A stretch of 64,000 bases of DNA from Flaccisagitta enflata (lineage: Eukaryota > Chaetognatha > Sagittoidea > Aphragmophora), in contig OZ231126.1 in the NCBI GenBank assembly GCA_965153355.1, positions 1,922,001-1,986,000 of the forward strand, written 5' to 3'. Each line of letters opens with the position of its first letter. Positions within the stretch are counted from its first letter, which is position 1. A program made the position numbers and the translations under genes. This document shows, in pieces, positions 11,796-22,353 of the stretch. The notes under the pieces were generated by a model. That model was not told the origin of the DNA, did no database searches, and worked only from the letters and a program-made list of their open reading frames with translations.

Positions 11796-12235
11796 CCTGG
11801 TTTAAGTCTGGTTTAAGTCTGGTTTTAGTCTGGTTTTAGTCTGGTTTAAGTATGGTTGAAGTCTAGTTTGAGTCTGGTTTGTGTCTGGTTTGAGTTTGGT
11901 TTAAGTCTGGTTTGAGTCTGGCTTGAGTCTGGTTTAAGTCTGGTTCATGTCTGATTTATGTCTGGTTTAGGTCTGGTTAAGGTCTGGTTAAGGTCTGGTT
12001 TATGTCTGGTTTATGTCTGGTTTATGTCTGGTTTATGTCTGGTTTAGGTCTGGTTTTGGTCTGGTTTAGGTCTGGTTTAATTCTGGTTTGAGTCTGGTTT
12101 GAGTCTGGTTTGAGTCTGGTATGAGTCTGGTTTGAGTCTGGTTTGAGTCTGGTTTGAGTCTGGTTTGGGTCTGGCTTGGGTCTGGCTTGGGTCTGGCTTG
12201 GGTCTGGTTTGGGTCTGGTTTAAGTCTGATTTTCG
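11796..12235 (+). repeat. 10-bp minisatellite GTCTGGTTTA
   Basis: About 40 copies that read as the preceding 14-mer lacking GCTG, suggesting that one repeat evolved from the other. Confidence 0.92.
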
Positions 12236-12352
12236 ATAAAAAGATTCAATAAGGAGTAAGGTCAGTTCAGTTATTTTTGTCTCGCACGCGACTTATAGGT
12301 GTTGGCCTTGTTATGTAAAAGTTGATACTTTTACCATATATTTGAGAAAAAA

Positions 12353-12549
12353 AACAAGGCCGGATTTGTCATGTGCGGTTGGGCGGGGGTGGTGATAAAA
12401 AAGGCTAACTTGAGCGTATGGGCATGAGCAGAAATGCAAAAGACGCCCAAAATCGCCAACAAAGCTCGTGGTGACATACGGACCGACCAACCGACAGACG
12501 GACTGACCAACATGGCGGATAATTGAGTCACTTAGCACGCGACTAAAAA
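12353..12549 (-). mobile_element. GTCGCG-family dispersed repeat
   Basis: Reverse-strand copy: ends AGCACGCGACTAAAAA and carries the ACAAGGCCGGAT start and GACCGACCAACCGACAGACG repeats. Confidence 0.8.
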
Positions 12550-12865
12550 TTCTAATGCACCCCAACTTGTGGTCATATTCACTTTGTCACATACTAGTTA
12601 TCATATTCACTTTGTCTCATAATTGCACATATCAAACAATGCTGAATTCTATAAGGGGTATGAATCTGTCACAACGGGACAATGTGTACTGCAAAAGATG
12701 GATTATACTTTTTTTATAGTGGCTGTTATCTAAACACCCTTTTTTAATTTCATAATCAAATGATGACGTACATGAAAATTGTGTTTTATTCACTTACTGT
12801 AAAATCAAGTGGAAGTTCCAATACTGAGAATGGATCTTTTCTGATTTCTGTTTGTACATTTCCAG
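12550..12865. other. Intron, nothing recognised
   Basis: AT-rich unique sequence leading to the acceptor TTTCCAG at 12859-12865. A short near-duplicate (TCATATTCACTTTGTC) occurs twice at about 12573-12617. Confidence 0.5.
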
Positions 12866-13002
12866 GAGGCAAGTAAGACTAGATCGGCCAAGAGGAAACG
12901 TTTGTTGAGGACCGCGAGAATGTGGATGGGGACATTTGACATCTTTAAATCTTCAAAAGCTTGTGGATCATTTCAGTTTGAAGTCATTGGTCTGCCTGCC
13001 AG
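12866..13002 (+). CDS. Exon linking FReD modules 2 and 3
   Basis: Acceptor TTTCCAG, donor GTAGAA; phase 0 in, 2 out. Basic stretch KTRSAKRKRLLRTARMWMG at the position of the FReD 'MKIRP' end, then ACGSFQFEVIGLP, which resembles the 'FxVYC' entry of the next module. Confidence 0.6.
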
Positions 13003-13297
13003 GTAGAATCGCCCATGATGTGAGCGCACTCTCACAGAGCTCATGACCGTTTGTTGTTCATTTGGTTGGTTAGTCGGTCAGTCGGTCGGTCAGTAATGCA
13101 TTTATTCATTCATTCCTTATTTCATTAATTCGTTTGTTCATTTGTTCATCTATACATGTTATCATAATCAACGAGGTGCACTTATTTGCCTTAAGTTTGC
13201 CTTGTTATTTAAACGCTATTTTCCTTGTTATTTTCCTTATTCACCAACTGAAGTTCCTTATGTGGTGGAGGCGATGGCGTTCACTGGTTCCATCCAA

Positions 13298-13572
13298 GTA
13301 AGGGCGTGTTTCTAACGAAGATAAAAAATGTGTTTCTTCCCGCTGAACGCGTTTACAGCGTGAACACATATTTATCAATTTCACTGTCCCACGAGGGAGT
13401 GAGCAAAGTGAGTGAGCGAGCCTGTGAATGGAGTGAGCGAGCAAAGCGCCTAGCGAAGCGGCGCCCTGCGTAGCGAGTGAGCTGAGTGAGCGGTGCGAGT
13501 GAATGAAAGTAGCGAGCGACCGAGTGGCCTGTTCAAAACGCGATTGTCTCTGACTAGAAACGCCCCCTATCT
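13298..13572. mobile_element. GGGCG-TIR family copy (MITE)
   Basis: Starts GGGCGTGTTTCTAACGAAG and ends GACTAGAAACGCCCCCTA. The interior GAGCGAGTGAGC units and GCGTTTACAGCGTGAACAC are shared with the other copies. Confidence 0.8.
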
Positions 13573-13640
13573 CCTGTTCAACAATCATTGCAACTGCATT
13601 AGGATCATAAAAAGCATATTCCTTCTTGGTCCAGTGACAA

Positions 13641-13770
13641 TTTTGCCTGGATGCAAGGCAAGACAGTCGCGGACGGTTGGGCGGGGGCCATATTACAAAA
13701 TTCAAAAATATTTGTCACCGACCAATGGACCGACAGAATAATTTGTATAGTCGCATGTCCACGACTTAAA
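13641..13770 (-). mobile_element. GTCGCG-family repeat, decayed
   Basis: Carries AGTCGCGGACGGTTGGGCGG, GACCAATGGACCGACAG and a mutated end AGTCGCATGTCCACGACTTA. It belongs to the 'GCGGACACGCG' subfamily. Confidence 0.7.
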
Positions 13771-13797
13771 TATGATGGTTTTCAGTGTAATGAGACA

Positions 13798-14010
13798 AGG
13801 ATGCCAGTCACGTATGGGTGGGAAGGGGCCATGTTTGAGGTCACCTGAACATTTGGGCTGAAGAAGTGAGGCCAAACACCATAAAAAACAAAACAAGCGA
13901 TGGACCAACTAACTGACCAATAAACCGATGGATACACAGACAGATGGACAAAGCGGAGTGTAGAGTCGCGTAACAAGGGACTACAATTGCGTAGCAAGCG
14001 ACTAAAAAAC
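13798..14010 (-). mobile_element. GTCGCG-family repeat
   Basis: Reverse copy with GTATGGGTGGGAAGGGGCCA at one end and GTCGCGTAACAAGGGACTAC at the other. The last about 30 bp are duplicated with changes downstream. Confidence 0.75.
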
Positions 14011-14097
14011 AAAATTAGGGACTACAGTTCCGTAGCAAGTGACAAAAAAACAAAATTAGATAATTTCAACGAAGATTTCATCATAACTGCTTGTGCG

Positions 14098-14298
14098 TTT
14101 TTAGTCGCGTGCTACGCAACTCTACACCCTGCTTTGTCGGTTTGTCGGTCTGTCGGTAGGTCCGTCCGTTTCACTGTACTTTTTTTAGTTTTTTACGGTC
14201 TTTGGCCTCACTACTCCTACCCAAATGATCAAGTGACCTCAAATACAGTCCCTGCCCACCCGCATGCGACTGGGGTAGCCGTGTATCCAGCCTTGTTT
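14098..14298 (+). mobile_element. GTCGCG-family repeat
   Basis: Complete forward copy: TTTTTAGTCGCGTGCTACGC, GTCGGTCTGTCGG units, GGCCTCACTACTCCTACCCA and a CCTTGTTTTG tail. Confidence 0.85.
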
Positions 14299-15260
14299 TG
14301 TAAAACTGCAATAATCGTTTTACAGGTAGTATGTCACTTAGTGATGACGATCGGGAGAGAGAACTATTGTGCAAAAATGGAAAACTGGTGTTCATGGCAA
14401 GGTGAGACAATGATTATGCATCTGTAGCTCACAAATCGTGAGAAGCTGACATAACCCAGGCGCAACAACTTCGTAGCAATGATGAATTGATGAAAGGGGT
14501 CGTCGAATTGTGAAGTTTATCAAGATATTACAAAGGGAATATCTTGATGATATCTAGATAACACGCCCAATGCGACAACCCCTGAACTTATCCGTCGTTG
14601 CCATATCAGTTGAACAACTTACACTGATACAACGGACTTCATGGGACTTATGAATTTTATTTTTTTGAAGGTAGAATTTTTTTACAGCCAATATGCATAA
14701 GGCAAAAAAGCCAATTGTTTTACTCATCATCTTCTAGTTAGCTTAGCATTGACCTTACCTTGATTCTTTAATTCGATTCTTGAAGATCTAATAATATTTG
14801 TCATGTCCACAAATCCTTTACCACTTTTTTCTTGCGCAAAACTATATTAAAAATTTCGTTCTTATCTAAATTTTCTTTCCCCTGAAGAAAGTTTATTGGT
14901 TCAATGCCCAGTAATCATCCCAGAAATCAGGTTGTTCAATTGAAATGGGAATAAAGGGACCTACTATTTGAACGTGTAAACTGGCAGAATTTCGTCACTA
15001 GCGGACCCGATATCAAGGGGCTTTACAAAATAATTATCTACATATTACCAAGGAATCTTACATGGGTTAAAATCTGCTACTTTCTTCTCAGGGCTGTAAT
15101 CGTATTTTAAAAAAGTCTGTGCGTACGGCCATCAGGCAGTCAGCTTATATCCAAGAATAAATTGCAAGATTTTTCCTAATAAATGTTTCGTTTCGCCGGT
15201 AGCCAAATTTGGTAACAAATTGCGCTTTTTTTTTTCTTTTTTTTTTTTTTGCTTGTCTAG

Positions 15261-15387
15261 GGATACTTCATACTTTGAAATGGACTTTGCCACAACTGGG
15301 CTCCCTTCACCAACTCTCACTGAAATAGAAAAGGAATACAAATCTGGATTTGGAAATCTCTTCCATGAACATTTTGTCGGATTAGAG
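15261..15387 (+). CDS. FReD module 3, GFGN exon
   Basis: Acceptor TTGTCTAG, donor GTATTG. EIEKEYKSGFGNLFHEHFVG matches FReD 'W.EYKxGFGNLxGEFWLG', with F in place of W before VG. One nt in, phase 0 out, in frame with both neighbours. Confidence 0.82.
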
Positions 15388-15430
15388 GTATTGTGATAAC
15401 CACGGCTTTGAGTAATCATCATCATCATCA

Positions 15431-15692
15431 TACACCGTATTTCTACTTATCAGCGCTCCAGGCGCTTTAAAAATCACAATTTGACAAGTCCATTTTAGCC
15501 CCCTAATAAGCGCCCCCTCAAACACTAGTGAATTCACTTTTTTCACGCATAGACTCTCTTCAAACTTCAATCTATTTTTTATTTATTCTATTTTATCATA
15601 AAAATGCTAATGAATCAAAAAATGCTAATGAAAAATTCTGATTTTTTCAAAAAAGAAAGGGGAAGGATGGAGCTAATTAGGAGAAATACAGT
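15431..15692. mobile_element. MITE with CCGTATTTCT ends
   Basis: The left end CACCGTATTTCTACTTATCA pairs imperfectly with the right end AATTAGGAGAAATACAGTA. TA flanks are possible. The interior contains GCGCTCCAGGCGCTT and CTAATAAGCGCCCC. Confidence 0.6.
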
Positions 15693-15956
15693 ATTAAGTC
15701 TACTCCTCAAATAAAGTTAACTTCAATCTAGGTTTCTCTTCACACCCCGTTTTCATTGAAGAAAATGTAAGAATATACAAATAGAGGACACCCATTTTTA
15801 TCCTAAAGCTTCCTATCTTCAATGATACCAAAAAAACAAAAAAAAAAAAAAAACAAGATGGTCATTTGAGTCAGGTTTTTTTTAATAGCGTAAATATCAG
15901 TGGCAGAGTTGCTCTCGAAAACTGTTCACTTCCTCAAGGCGACGATATCATAACTT

Positions 15957-16195
15957 TTTTAGATGCTTGCTACGCGACTCTATAAGCCACTTTTCGGTTG
16001 GTCCGTCGGTCCGTCCGTCGGTCCGTCCATCGGTCCGTCCGTCCGTAATAAAGTCGTTTTAAAGGCCCTGTATTGCGTTGCGAAAAAAAAACTTGGAAGA
16101 GTAAAAAGCCATTTCAAATGTCTTTATGAAAAAAAAGTTTTGTCTGTCTGTCTGCCATACTTTTTTTGAAAGTGCCGACGCACGTGACTTAGGTC
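15957..16195 (+). mobile_element. GTCGCG-family repeat, partial
   Basis: Head TAGATGCTTGCTACGCGACT and nine GGTCCGTC-type units. The usual CACTGCTCCTGCCC half is missing or replaced. Confidence 0.7.
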
Positions 16196-16238
16196 TAATG
16201 ACCTTGTTATTAAACTGTCCTTATCATTGATAAATTAG

Positions 16239-16352
16239 GCTATCAGATATATTTGTGGTTCATCATCGAGCACTCGATGCACCATACAAGTTCATCAGAA
16301 GACAAGAACGGGGAAACAAAACAACTTGCACTATCATGGATTCAAACTGTCG
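16239..16352 (+). CDS. FReD module 3, central exon
   Basis: Acceptor AAATTAG, donor GTAAGT; 38 codons, phase 0 in and out. CTIQVHQKTRTGKQNNLHY then HGFKLS follows 'LRVDLEDxxGNxxYAxYxxFxV'. Another frame is also open, but phase continuity selects this one. Confidence 0.68.
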
Positions 16353-16662
16353 GTAAGTCTTTTTGCGACATTTTTTAAGATACCGTTCATGTTGTGTCGG
16401 TCATGTCATAACAGAAGCCTATAATCATTTCTGCCTTTCCTGATTTAGTAATGGTTAGCAAGGCATTCAAAGTCGTCTTTTTAAGTTAAAAACCCATGAG
16501 GATGTGTCATGCCAATCAAATGAACACACAAAAGTTATGATCACAATGCGAAAAAAAATGGCTAACCTATTACCTATATGGACTCACGGTGAACTTCCCA
16601 CCTCATATTCCTCAGTCCTTATTCAAAAGTCCTCATTCAATTTATCTCATTCATTCTCCCAG
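16353..16662. other. Intron, nothing recognised
   Basis: AT-rich, no repeat family seen. Confidence 0.5.
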
Positions 16663-16717
16663 GCCAGAAATATGATGGAGGTTTGTCCTCATGATCCAAC
16701 GTCAAGCGGCATACCAG
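16663..16717 (+). CDS. Short FReD module 3 exon
   Basis: Acceptor CTCCCAG, donor GTAAAG; 18 codons plus 1 nt (ARNMMEVCPHDPTSSGIPG). Supported mainly by splice sites and exact phase fit. It falls in the variable loop between the FxV strand and the next conserved box. Confidence 0.55.
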
Positions 16718-17030
16718 GTAAAGATATTGACGAAAATCAGCAAAATAAAAAGAATTGAAAAAAGAAAAAAAACATACAGGCTAAAATAATAAAAAACAAA
16801 AACTAGACAGTAATATCGTGAGCAAAAATATATAGCGAACGCACTGATAGGTAATTTATGCATTAGGGATTGGCACAATAGAATCTCTAGAATATGTCCA
16901 ATTTCTAGTGATGAATAAACATATACATACACTTTCTATTTACTGAAGCAGTACTAGAAAGTAACTTTTTTGGGGCAGACATTTGTAGCAGAACGAAAAC
17001 TAGTAACACAATTCCTTGTGCTTTTTTAAG
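16718..17030. other. Intron, nothing recognised
   Basis: AT-rich, with poly-A runs at about 16755-16800. Confidence 0.5.
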
Positions 17031-17153
17031 GTGATCTTTCCGTGCCAATACCAACAACAACGACGGGCGCGATTTCACCACCAGCCAATCAAAAGATGAG
17101 AGACGCATTCACGATGCGATCTGGAACACAGTTTCTCTTTGACACATGTAGTA
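17031..17153 (+). CDS. FReD module 3 exon (seed of array 2)
   Basis: Acceptor TTTTTTAAG, donor GTAAGT. A Thr/Pro-rich linker (VPIPTTTTGAISPPANQK) precedes RDAFTMRSGTQFLFDTCSS, matching the FReD 'DxLxxHNGxxFSTxDxD' strand. Phase 1 out. Its final about 42 nt and donor recur downstream as array 2. Confidence 0.68.
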
Positions 17154-17317
17154 GTAAGTAGATCATGATAAAAATGTAAGTGTTACTGTTGCTTACATGA
17201 TGCAATCTGGAACACAGATTCGCTTTGACAACAGTAATTGGATAACGACAATGATTTAAGTGTTACTGTTGTTTTCATGATGTGATATGGAACTCAGTTT
17301 TTTTTTGACACATGAAG

Positions 17318-18156
17318 TACAGTGCGACGCAAAAAAAAAGATACAAGCCCAAGTTCATGTTTAAGGGACTCAAACTCAACTTTTTGGGGTTCTTCTTGAG
17401 AGCATTTGAAAGAGCTTCAAAAAATGGAGACATTGCCAACAAGCCCAAAAAGTTTGATCAATTTGTTCAGATTCTATGATAAAACAAGGACAAGTTATCT
17501 AAATCAGCGATGGAAATTGTGACCTTTTTTTGCTGCCATCAAGGAAGGAATGTTTTTACTTTAATCAACATAACTCTTAAACAAATTGAGCTACAGATGC
17601 CAGATACGACTCAAATGGAGGCTATTTTGAAGGGCTTCCCAAATGTCATGGATTTTTATCAGTTCAAAGTCAATTCAAAGCATCTACTATCTTCGCCGAA
17701 AGAAACGCAGCAGTTTTAAAAATAGCATCAACTTTGGAAAAGTATTGCTCCTAGACGAGTAAAGCTACAGACCCCTGATTCATCCCATTTTAAAGCCCTT
17801 CTTTAAATCTTTAAAATGGGACCAATCTGGGAAGTGTAGCTCTATTCGTTTAAGAGCAGCATTCTTCCAAAGTTGATGCTATTTCTATAACTGCTGCGTT
17901 TCTTTCGGCGAAGATGGTAGATATGAGTAAAGTCAATTTTAAGAATCATTTGAAGATCTTGCATCAATTGACAACACCCAGTTTTCAATTTATGATAAGA
18001 TCTATTCAAATTGATCAAAATGTCTGTGATTGGTGCCAATTACTTTATTTCTTCCAACTCTGTGGATTCCTCACAGAAAAAAGTTTTTTTATGTGAATTT
18101 AGAGCATAGAAATCTTGAATATAAAGTTTTTATCTTTTTTTATGCATCGCACTGTA
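17318..18156. mobile_element. Mariner-like foldback MITE inserted in array 2
   Basis: Ends CAGTGCGACGC... and ...GCATCGCACTG, each bounded by TA. The arms fold around about 17790: CATCTACTATCTTCGCCGAA on the left pairs with TTCGGCGAAGATGGTAGATA on the right. Repeat-unit sequence lies on both sides, so insertion postdates the array. Confidence 0.88.
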
Positions 18157-18229
18157 GTGGGTGACGACCAAAATGTCCCTTTTACTATGACCCTTCTTAT
18201 TATGTCCCCGATATTTCATGTCCTCAAAT

Positions 18230-19220
18230 AAAATGTCCCTTACCAGAATGTCCCTTTTCTATGTCCCTCGCCAAAATGTCCCTTACCAAAATGTCCCTTT
18301 CTCATTTTGACAGCCCTTTTTTCTTTCCATATCCATCATATGACCTCCGTCATAGATATAGACACGACAAATGCAATCCTTCCGTCATCCGTCATTCGTC
18401 GCAAAAAGTCAGAGCTGATTTACCTTTTTATTTATGTATCCGTCATTCGTCATCCGTCTATTGCTCAGACAGAAGCAATTCAGCGGTTTTTTTCTTTTTA
18501 TCCGTCATCCGTCATCCGTCATTACAATTGCTTTGGGAGATCAGAGACAGCTTTATTAATGACAAAGATCCGTTATCCGTCATCCGTCATTTGTCATTCA
18601 TTTTTAAAACGCAGAATGTATTTGATATTTTTGTTCCTTATCAAAATGTCCCTTACCGAAATGTCCCTGACCAAAAAGTCCCTTAGCAAAGTGTCCATTA
18701 GCAAAATGTCCCTCTCTCTATGTGATCAAGGGCCTGAAACTAAATGTTCTTTTCTCGGTTTTTCCCTTCTCTATGTTCTTTAACAAAATGTCCCTTACCA
18801 AAATGTCCCTTACCAAAATGTCCCGTACCAAAATGTCCCCTTCTCTTAACAATTTAGGGCCTTTTTTGGGCATCCGTCATTTGTCATTCATTTCTGCTAG
18901 AAAAGAGATAAAAAAGTAATTGTATTTGTAATCCGTCATCCGTCATTCGTCATTCGTCATTCAATGTAGTCACAGAAAAAAATAATATTTCAACTTTTTT
19001 TGTTGTCCGTCATCCGTCATTCATTATCGCCACAGAAAAAAAGAAAGTTCTAACTTTTTATTCAATATCCGACATCCGTCATTCGTCATTAATTTTTTTA
19101 CTATAATATGAGATTATCCTTCTTTTTTCTTTCCCTCCGTCATTGACTCTTAGATATTTTGAAATAAAAAGAGACAGAAAATCATCTTTTCTCATCCTAT
19201 CCGTCATTTGCTATTCGTCA
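18230..19220 (+). repeat. CCAAAATGTCCCTTA and CCGTCATC/CCGTCATT tandem repeats
   Basis: Two interleaved short-period repeats: about 15-bp CAAAATGTCCCTTAC units (18230-18310, 18640-18850) and 7-8-bp (C/T)CGTCAT clusters scattered over 18375-19215. Confidence 0.85.
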
Positions 19221-19262
19221 TTACTTCCATGAATCCATCAAACATCAAAAACAGACAAAAAC

Positions 19263-19508
19263 TTTTTAGTCGCGTGCTACGCGACTCTATACCCCGCTTT
19301 GTCCGTCCGTCGGTCGGTTGGTTGGTCGGTCGGTCGGTCGGTCGGTCGGTTGGTCAGTCGGTCAGTTGGTCGGTTGGTCCCCATTTTACGTTTTTTATGT
19401 TTTTGGGGTCTTTGGCCTCACTGGTCCTTGCCAAATGCTTTAGTAACTCAAATACTGCCCCTGCCCACCCGCACGCGACTGAGGTAGCCGTGTATCCGGC
19501 CTTGTTTC
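19263..19508 (+). mobile_element. GTCGCG-family repeat nested in the 2-kb element
   Basis: Complete forward copy from TTTTAGTCGCGTGCTACGCG to the CCGGCCTTGTTT tail, with a long GGTC/GGTT tract (about 19315-19380). Confidence 0.88.
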
Positions 19509-20440
19509 TCAATCTGTCGTCCGTCGTTTCCATTTTTGTTGGAACAAAAAAGATATTCGATGATTTTCACCTCGGTCATTCATGACATGCTACATAGGAC
19601 CGCTACAATATTGACATCCAGGCTGTGTGTCTCATCTAGCCTGCTTTAATCCCTAGTTCCTGTTGATTCTTTTTTTTTTCTATGAAATTCTGTACTCGCA
19701 AAACGCTGCAAAGAAAAAAGTTCAACAATTCACTTATTCTAAGATATGTATGGAAGTTGTTCCGTTGAGGTTGATATGAGGCTCAATTGATGAATTAGAC
19801 TTCTTGTCCTTTTCTCATTTCTGTTTCCGACTGATGAAGAACAGAGAACTGTTCGAAAGTTTTCGGTAAATAAGAATTTTCATTTATTGATCTTATCATG
19901 TCTTATTCTAAATATCATGATCGATACAATTCAATCCTTGAGATAAATAGAAACAACTTGTAATCAATTGCGATTTCTTGGCGGAGTCTCGGCAACCGAG
20001 CTTCACTTGTGAAACTTTCTCATCCTCAGAGGATTTTTTCTGAAGGGTCATTTTTGAAGGAACATTTTTGAAGGGACAATTTTGAAGGGACATTTTTGAA
20101 GGGACATTTCTAGTTGGGGTCATTTTTGAAGGGACATTTCTAGGAAGGGACAATAATGTAAGGGAGATTGAAAAAGGGACATTTTGGTACCAAATCCACC
20201 GTAGTAAGTAGATCATGATAAGAATGTAAGTGTTACTGTTGCTTATAGGATGCGATCTGGAACACAGATTCGCTTTGGCACTTGTAGTAGTAAGTGGATA
20301 ACGACAATGATTTGAGTGTTACTGTTGTTTTCATGATGTGATCTGGAACTCAGTTTTTCTTTGACACATGAAGTAGTAAGTAGATCATAATGAGGACATA
20401 AATATTACTTTTCCTTTCACAATGCGATCTGGAACACAGT

Positions 20441-20636
20441 TTTTAGTTGCGTGTACGCGACTCTACAACCCACTTTGTCCGTCGGTGGGTCTGTCGGTTG
20501 GTCGGTCACACTTTACTTTTTTATATGATTTCATTTGTTTGACCTCACTGCTCCTTCTTAAATGGTCTGATGACCTCAAATATGGCCCCTGCCCACCCAC
20601 CCGCGACTTTGGTAGCCATTTATCCGGCCTTGTTCT
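20441..20636 (+). mobile_element. GTCGCG-family repeat nested in array 2
   Basis: Starts TTTTAGTTGCGTGTACGCGA, ends CCGGCCTTGTTC. It splits one repeat unit between CACAGTTTTT and TTCTTTGACACT. Confidence 0.85.
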
Positions 20637-21060
20637 TTGACACTTGCAGAAGTGAGTAGATCAAAACAAGGTGTTAATTGGCCATTGAGTTCACAATATG
20701 ATCTGGAGCACAGTTTCTCTTAGATACATGTTTTAGACTAGTAGAACATAGATCACAATGAAGACATAAATGTTACTCTTTCCTTTCACAATGCATTCTG
20801 AAACACAGTTTCTCTTCAACACATGAAGTAGTAAGTAGATCACGCTGAAGATGTATATGTTACTGTGGCTTTTCCAATGCGATCTTAAACACACTTTCTC
20901 TTTAGCACATGAATAAGTTAGGAAATGACAATATGTAAATGTTACCATTGCTTTACATTTCGATTTGGAACACAAAGTTTTTGTCTACAAAAGGTATTCT
21001 AAAAGCGACATGCCACCCACCATGAAAATACAAAGTGTATTGCAAATTGTCATTGGCTAG

Positions 21061-21135
21061 GTGGATCTCCTGCCGGACCGTGTCAGCCCTGGTTTCGCTT
21101 TACTAGACTAATGGATGATTTACAGAGACCCACAG
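21061..21135 (+). CDS. FReD module 3, W-box exon
   Basis: Acceptor TTGGCTAG, donor GTGATA. GSPAGPCQPWFRFTRLMDDL then QRPTG corresponds to the 'CA..xGWWFxxC' box with the order C-x-x-W-F. Two nt in, phase 1 out. It continues exon 17031-17153 across a 3.9-kb intron. Confidence 0.62.
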
Positions 21136-21163
21136 GTGATATTACCTCCAAGACTGAGGGAGT

Positions 21164-21432
21164 GTTTCTAGTGACGACCAAAAAAGTGTTTCCTCCCGTT
21201 TAACGCGTTCACAGCGTGAACAGTCATGAACACATACGAATTTCAAATGTCCCACGAAGGAGTGAGCAGAGTGAGTGAGCAAAACCGTGAATGGAGCGAG
21301 CGAGTGAAGCAAGCGCAGCAAAGTGTAGCACTGTAGCGAGTGAGAGGGTGAGCGGTGCGAGCAAACAAACGTAGCGAGCAACCGAATGGCCCGTTTAAAA
21401 TGCGATTGTCTGTGACTAGAAACCCGCCCCTA
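21164..21432. mobile_element. GGGCG-TIR family copy (MITE)
   Basis: Starts GGAGTGTTTCTAGTGACG, ends GACTAGAAACCCGCCCCTA. Interior GAGCGAGTGAAGC units and GCGTTCACAGCGTGAACA are as in the other copies. Confidence 0.8.
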
Positions 21433-21486
21433 GTGATGGTCATCTACGCAAAAAGAATTTGTACAATTAGATAATTTTTATTGCAG

Positions 21487-21602
21487 CTCCTCGAAGTTCA
21501 ATGTTGTGGAAACGCCACTTTTTCGAACTTGAAGATGATGAGACAGATATAAGTTTGGAAAGACTGTATCTTTTCGCCCAAGCTGCTGTTTATACCTGCA
21601 CG
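21487..21602 (+). CDS. FReD module 3, exit exon
   Basis: Acceptor ATTGCAG, donor GTGAAT. SSMLWKRHFFELEDDE occupies the 'GI.W..W' exit position and SLERLYLFAQAAVYTCT leads into the next module. Two nt in, phase 0 out. Confidence 0.68.
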
Positions 21603-21687
21603 GTGAATGATGATAAATATCATTTGAATAGATCGATTGGTGGATATGTTAATGGCTCAATTCTAACATATTTTTTTTCATAATCAG

Positions 21688-21731
21688 GTTTATTTACCAG
21701 TGAATCCCTCCGCTATAACAATCGATTCTCA
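21688..21731 (+). CDS. Micro-exon before FReD module 4
   Basis: Acceptor AATCAG, donor GTAAGT; 14 codons plus 2 nt (VYLPVNPSAITIDSQ once joined). Small, but both splice sites are strong and the phase fits on each side. Confidence 0.58.
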
Positions 21732-21846
21732 GTAAGTTTCCTAAATTACATCTGTGTCATCGCCATTCTGCCATGAGATGCATAAAAGGAATTAATTTGT
21801 AAATTTTTTTCATTATTATTGATCTTTCTGGTTTTTGTTTTCCAAG

Positions 21847-21938
21847 GATGGAACAATGTTTTGATCAGCCCGCCGTACATGCCATTTACACAATCATGCT
21901 GCCATCGCCGAAGATGATTGATGTAGAGTGTGATGCAG
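21847..21938 (+). CDS. FReD module 4, entry exon
   Basis: Acceptor TCCAAG, donor GTTTCT. CFDQPAVHAIYTIMLPSPK then MIDVECDAG is a clear FReD opening (C...SGVYTIxP...FxVYCDM). One nt in, phase 1 out. Confidence 0.82.
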
Positions 21939-22148
21939 GTTTCTCTCTCCAGTCATAGAAGCGTGACATGATATTTTGGCTATGATTGATTATCTAGCAG
22001 TTGAGATTGTCGGTTTACGGCCGAGATTCTTTTGAAGAGCCAATATGCAATTACCAAACATGCCAGATTGCAAAAACAAAAACAAAAAACAAAAAACATA
22101 TTTGCTTTTTTATAACAGGGCTTGTTTTTTTTTCTTTTTTTTTTTCAG

Positions 22149-22254
22149 GGAATGTTGCTCTTTTGAAGAGATCCGCTTCACACCCTGATGACAAAAACAA
22201 TAATTTCAACAATCAAGACTTAGCCTCATCCACAGCTGGTTTCTTTGAAAACAA
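22149..22254 (+). CDS. FReD module 4, second exon
   Basis: Acceptor TTTTCAG, donor GTGAGA. NVALLKRSASHPDD follows the 'GGWTVIQRRxDG' strand and NNQDLASSTAGFFENK the 'W.xYxxGF' part. Two nt in, phase 2 out. Confidence 0.78.
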
Positions 22255-22353
22255 GTGAGATCTTGGACTACAGGTATAGTCTGATGTCTGATGTCATGAC
22301 AACTGATGATTCATCCTACTTAATACTTTTTTGTTTGTAATATCTTGAAACAG

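Larger units (their letters stand above)
10433..12316 (+). mobile_element. GTCGCG-family element expanded by internal minisatellites
   Basis: The head TTTTAGTCGCGTGCACGCGA and CGGTCGGTCC repeats start at 10433. The characteristic tail (CGCACGCGACTTA...GGCCTTGTTA) appears only at 12281-12316. The 1.7 kb between is the minisatellite block listed separately. Other copies in the window are 150-270 bp, so this copy has grown internally. Confidence 0.7.
13003..15260. other. Intron packed with dispersed repeats
   Basis: Holds a decayed GTCGCG-family-like stretch (13014-13215), a GGGCG-TIR copy and three GTCGCG copies listed separately. The sequence from 14300 to 15250 is AT-rich and I recognise nothing in it. 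Confidence 0.5.
18159..20200. mobile_element. 2-kb TIR element with a CCGTCAT-repeat core
   Basis: Starts GGGTGACGACCAAAATGTCC and ends GGGACATTTTGGTACCAAAT plus CCACC, in inverted orientation. The 5-bp sequence GTAGT occurs immediately outside both ends (18154-18158 and 20201-20205). Both ends carry tandem AAAATGTCCCTTACC-type repeats in opposite orientation. No transposase was recognised. Confidence 0.75.
17112..20990 (+). repeat. Array 2: about 85-bp tandem repeat of an exon tail plus its 5' splice site, split by insertions
   Basis: The unit runs from GATGCGATCTGGAACACAG through CTTTGACACATGTAGTA and GTAAGTAGATCA. Copies begin near 17113, 17199, 17279, 20249, 20334, 20420, 20695, 20790, 20876 and 20958; the first is the real exon. 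GTAAGT/GTGAGT donors persist in several copies. The array is interrupted by a TA-flanked MITE (17318-18156), a 2-kb element (18159-20200) and a GTCGCG copy (20441-20636). Confidence 0.9.
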
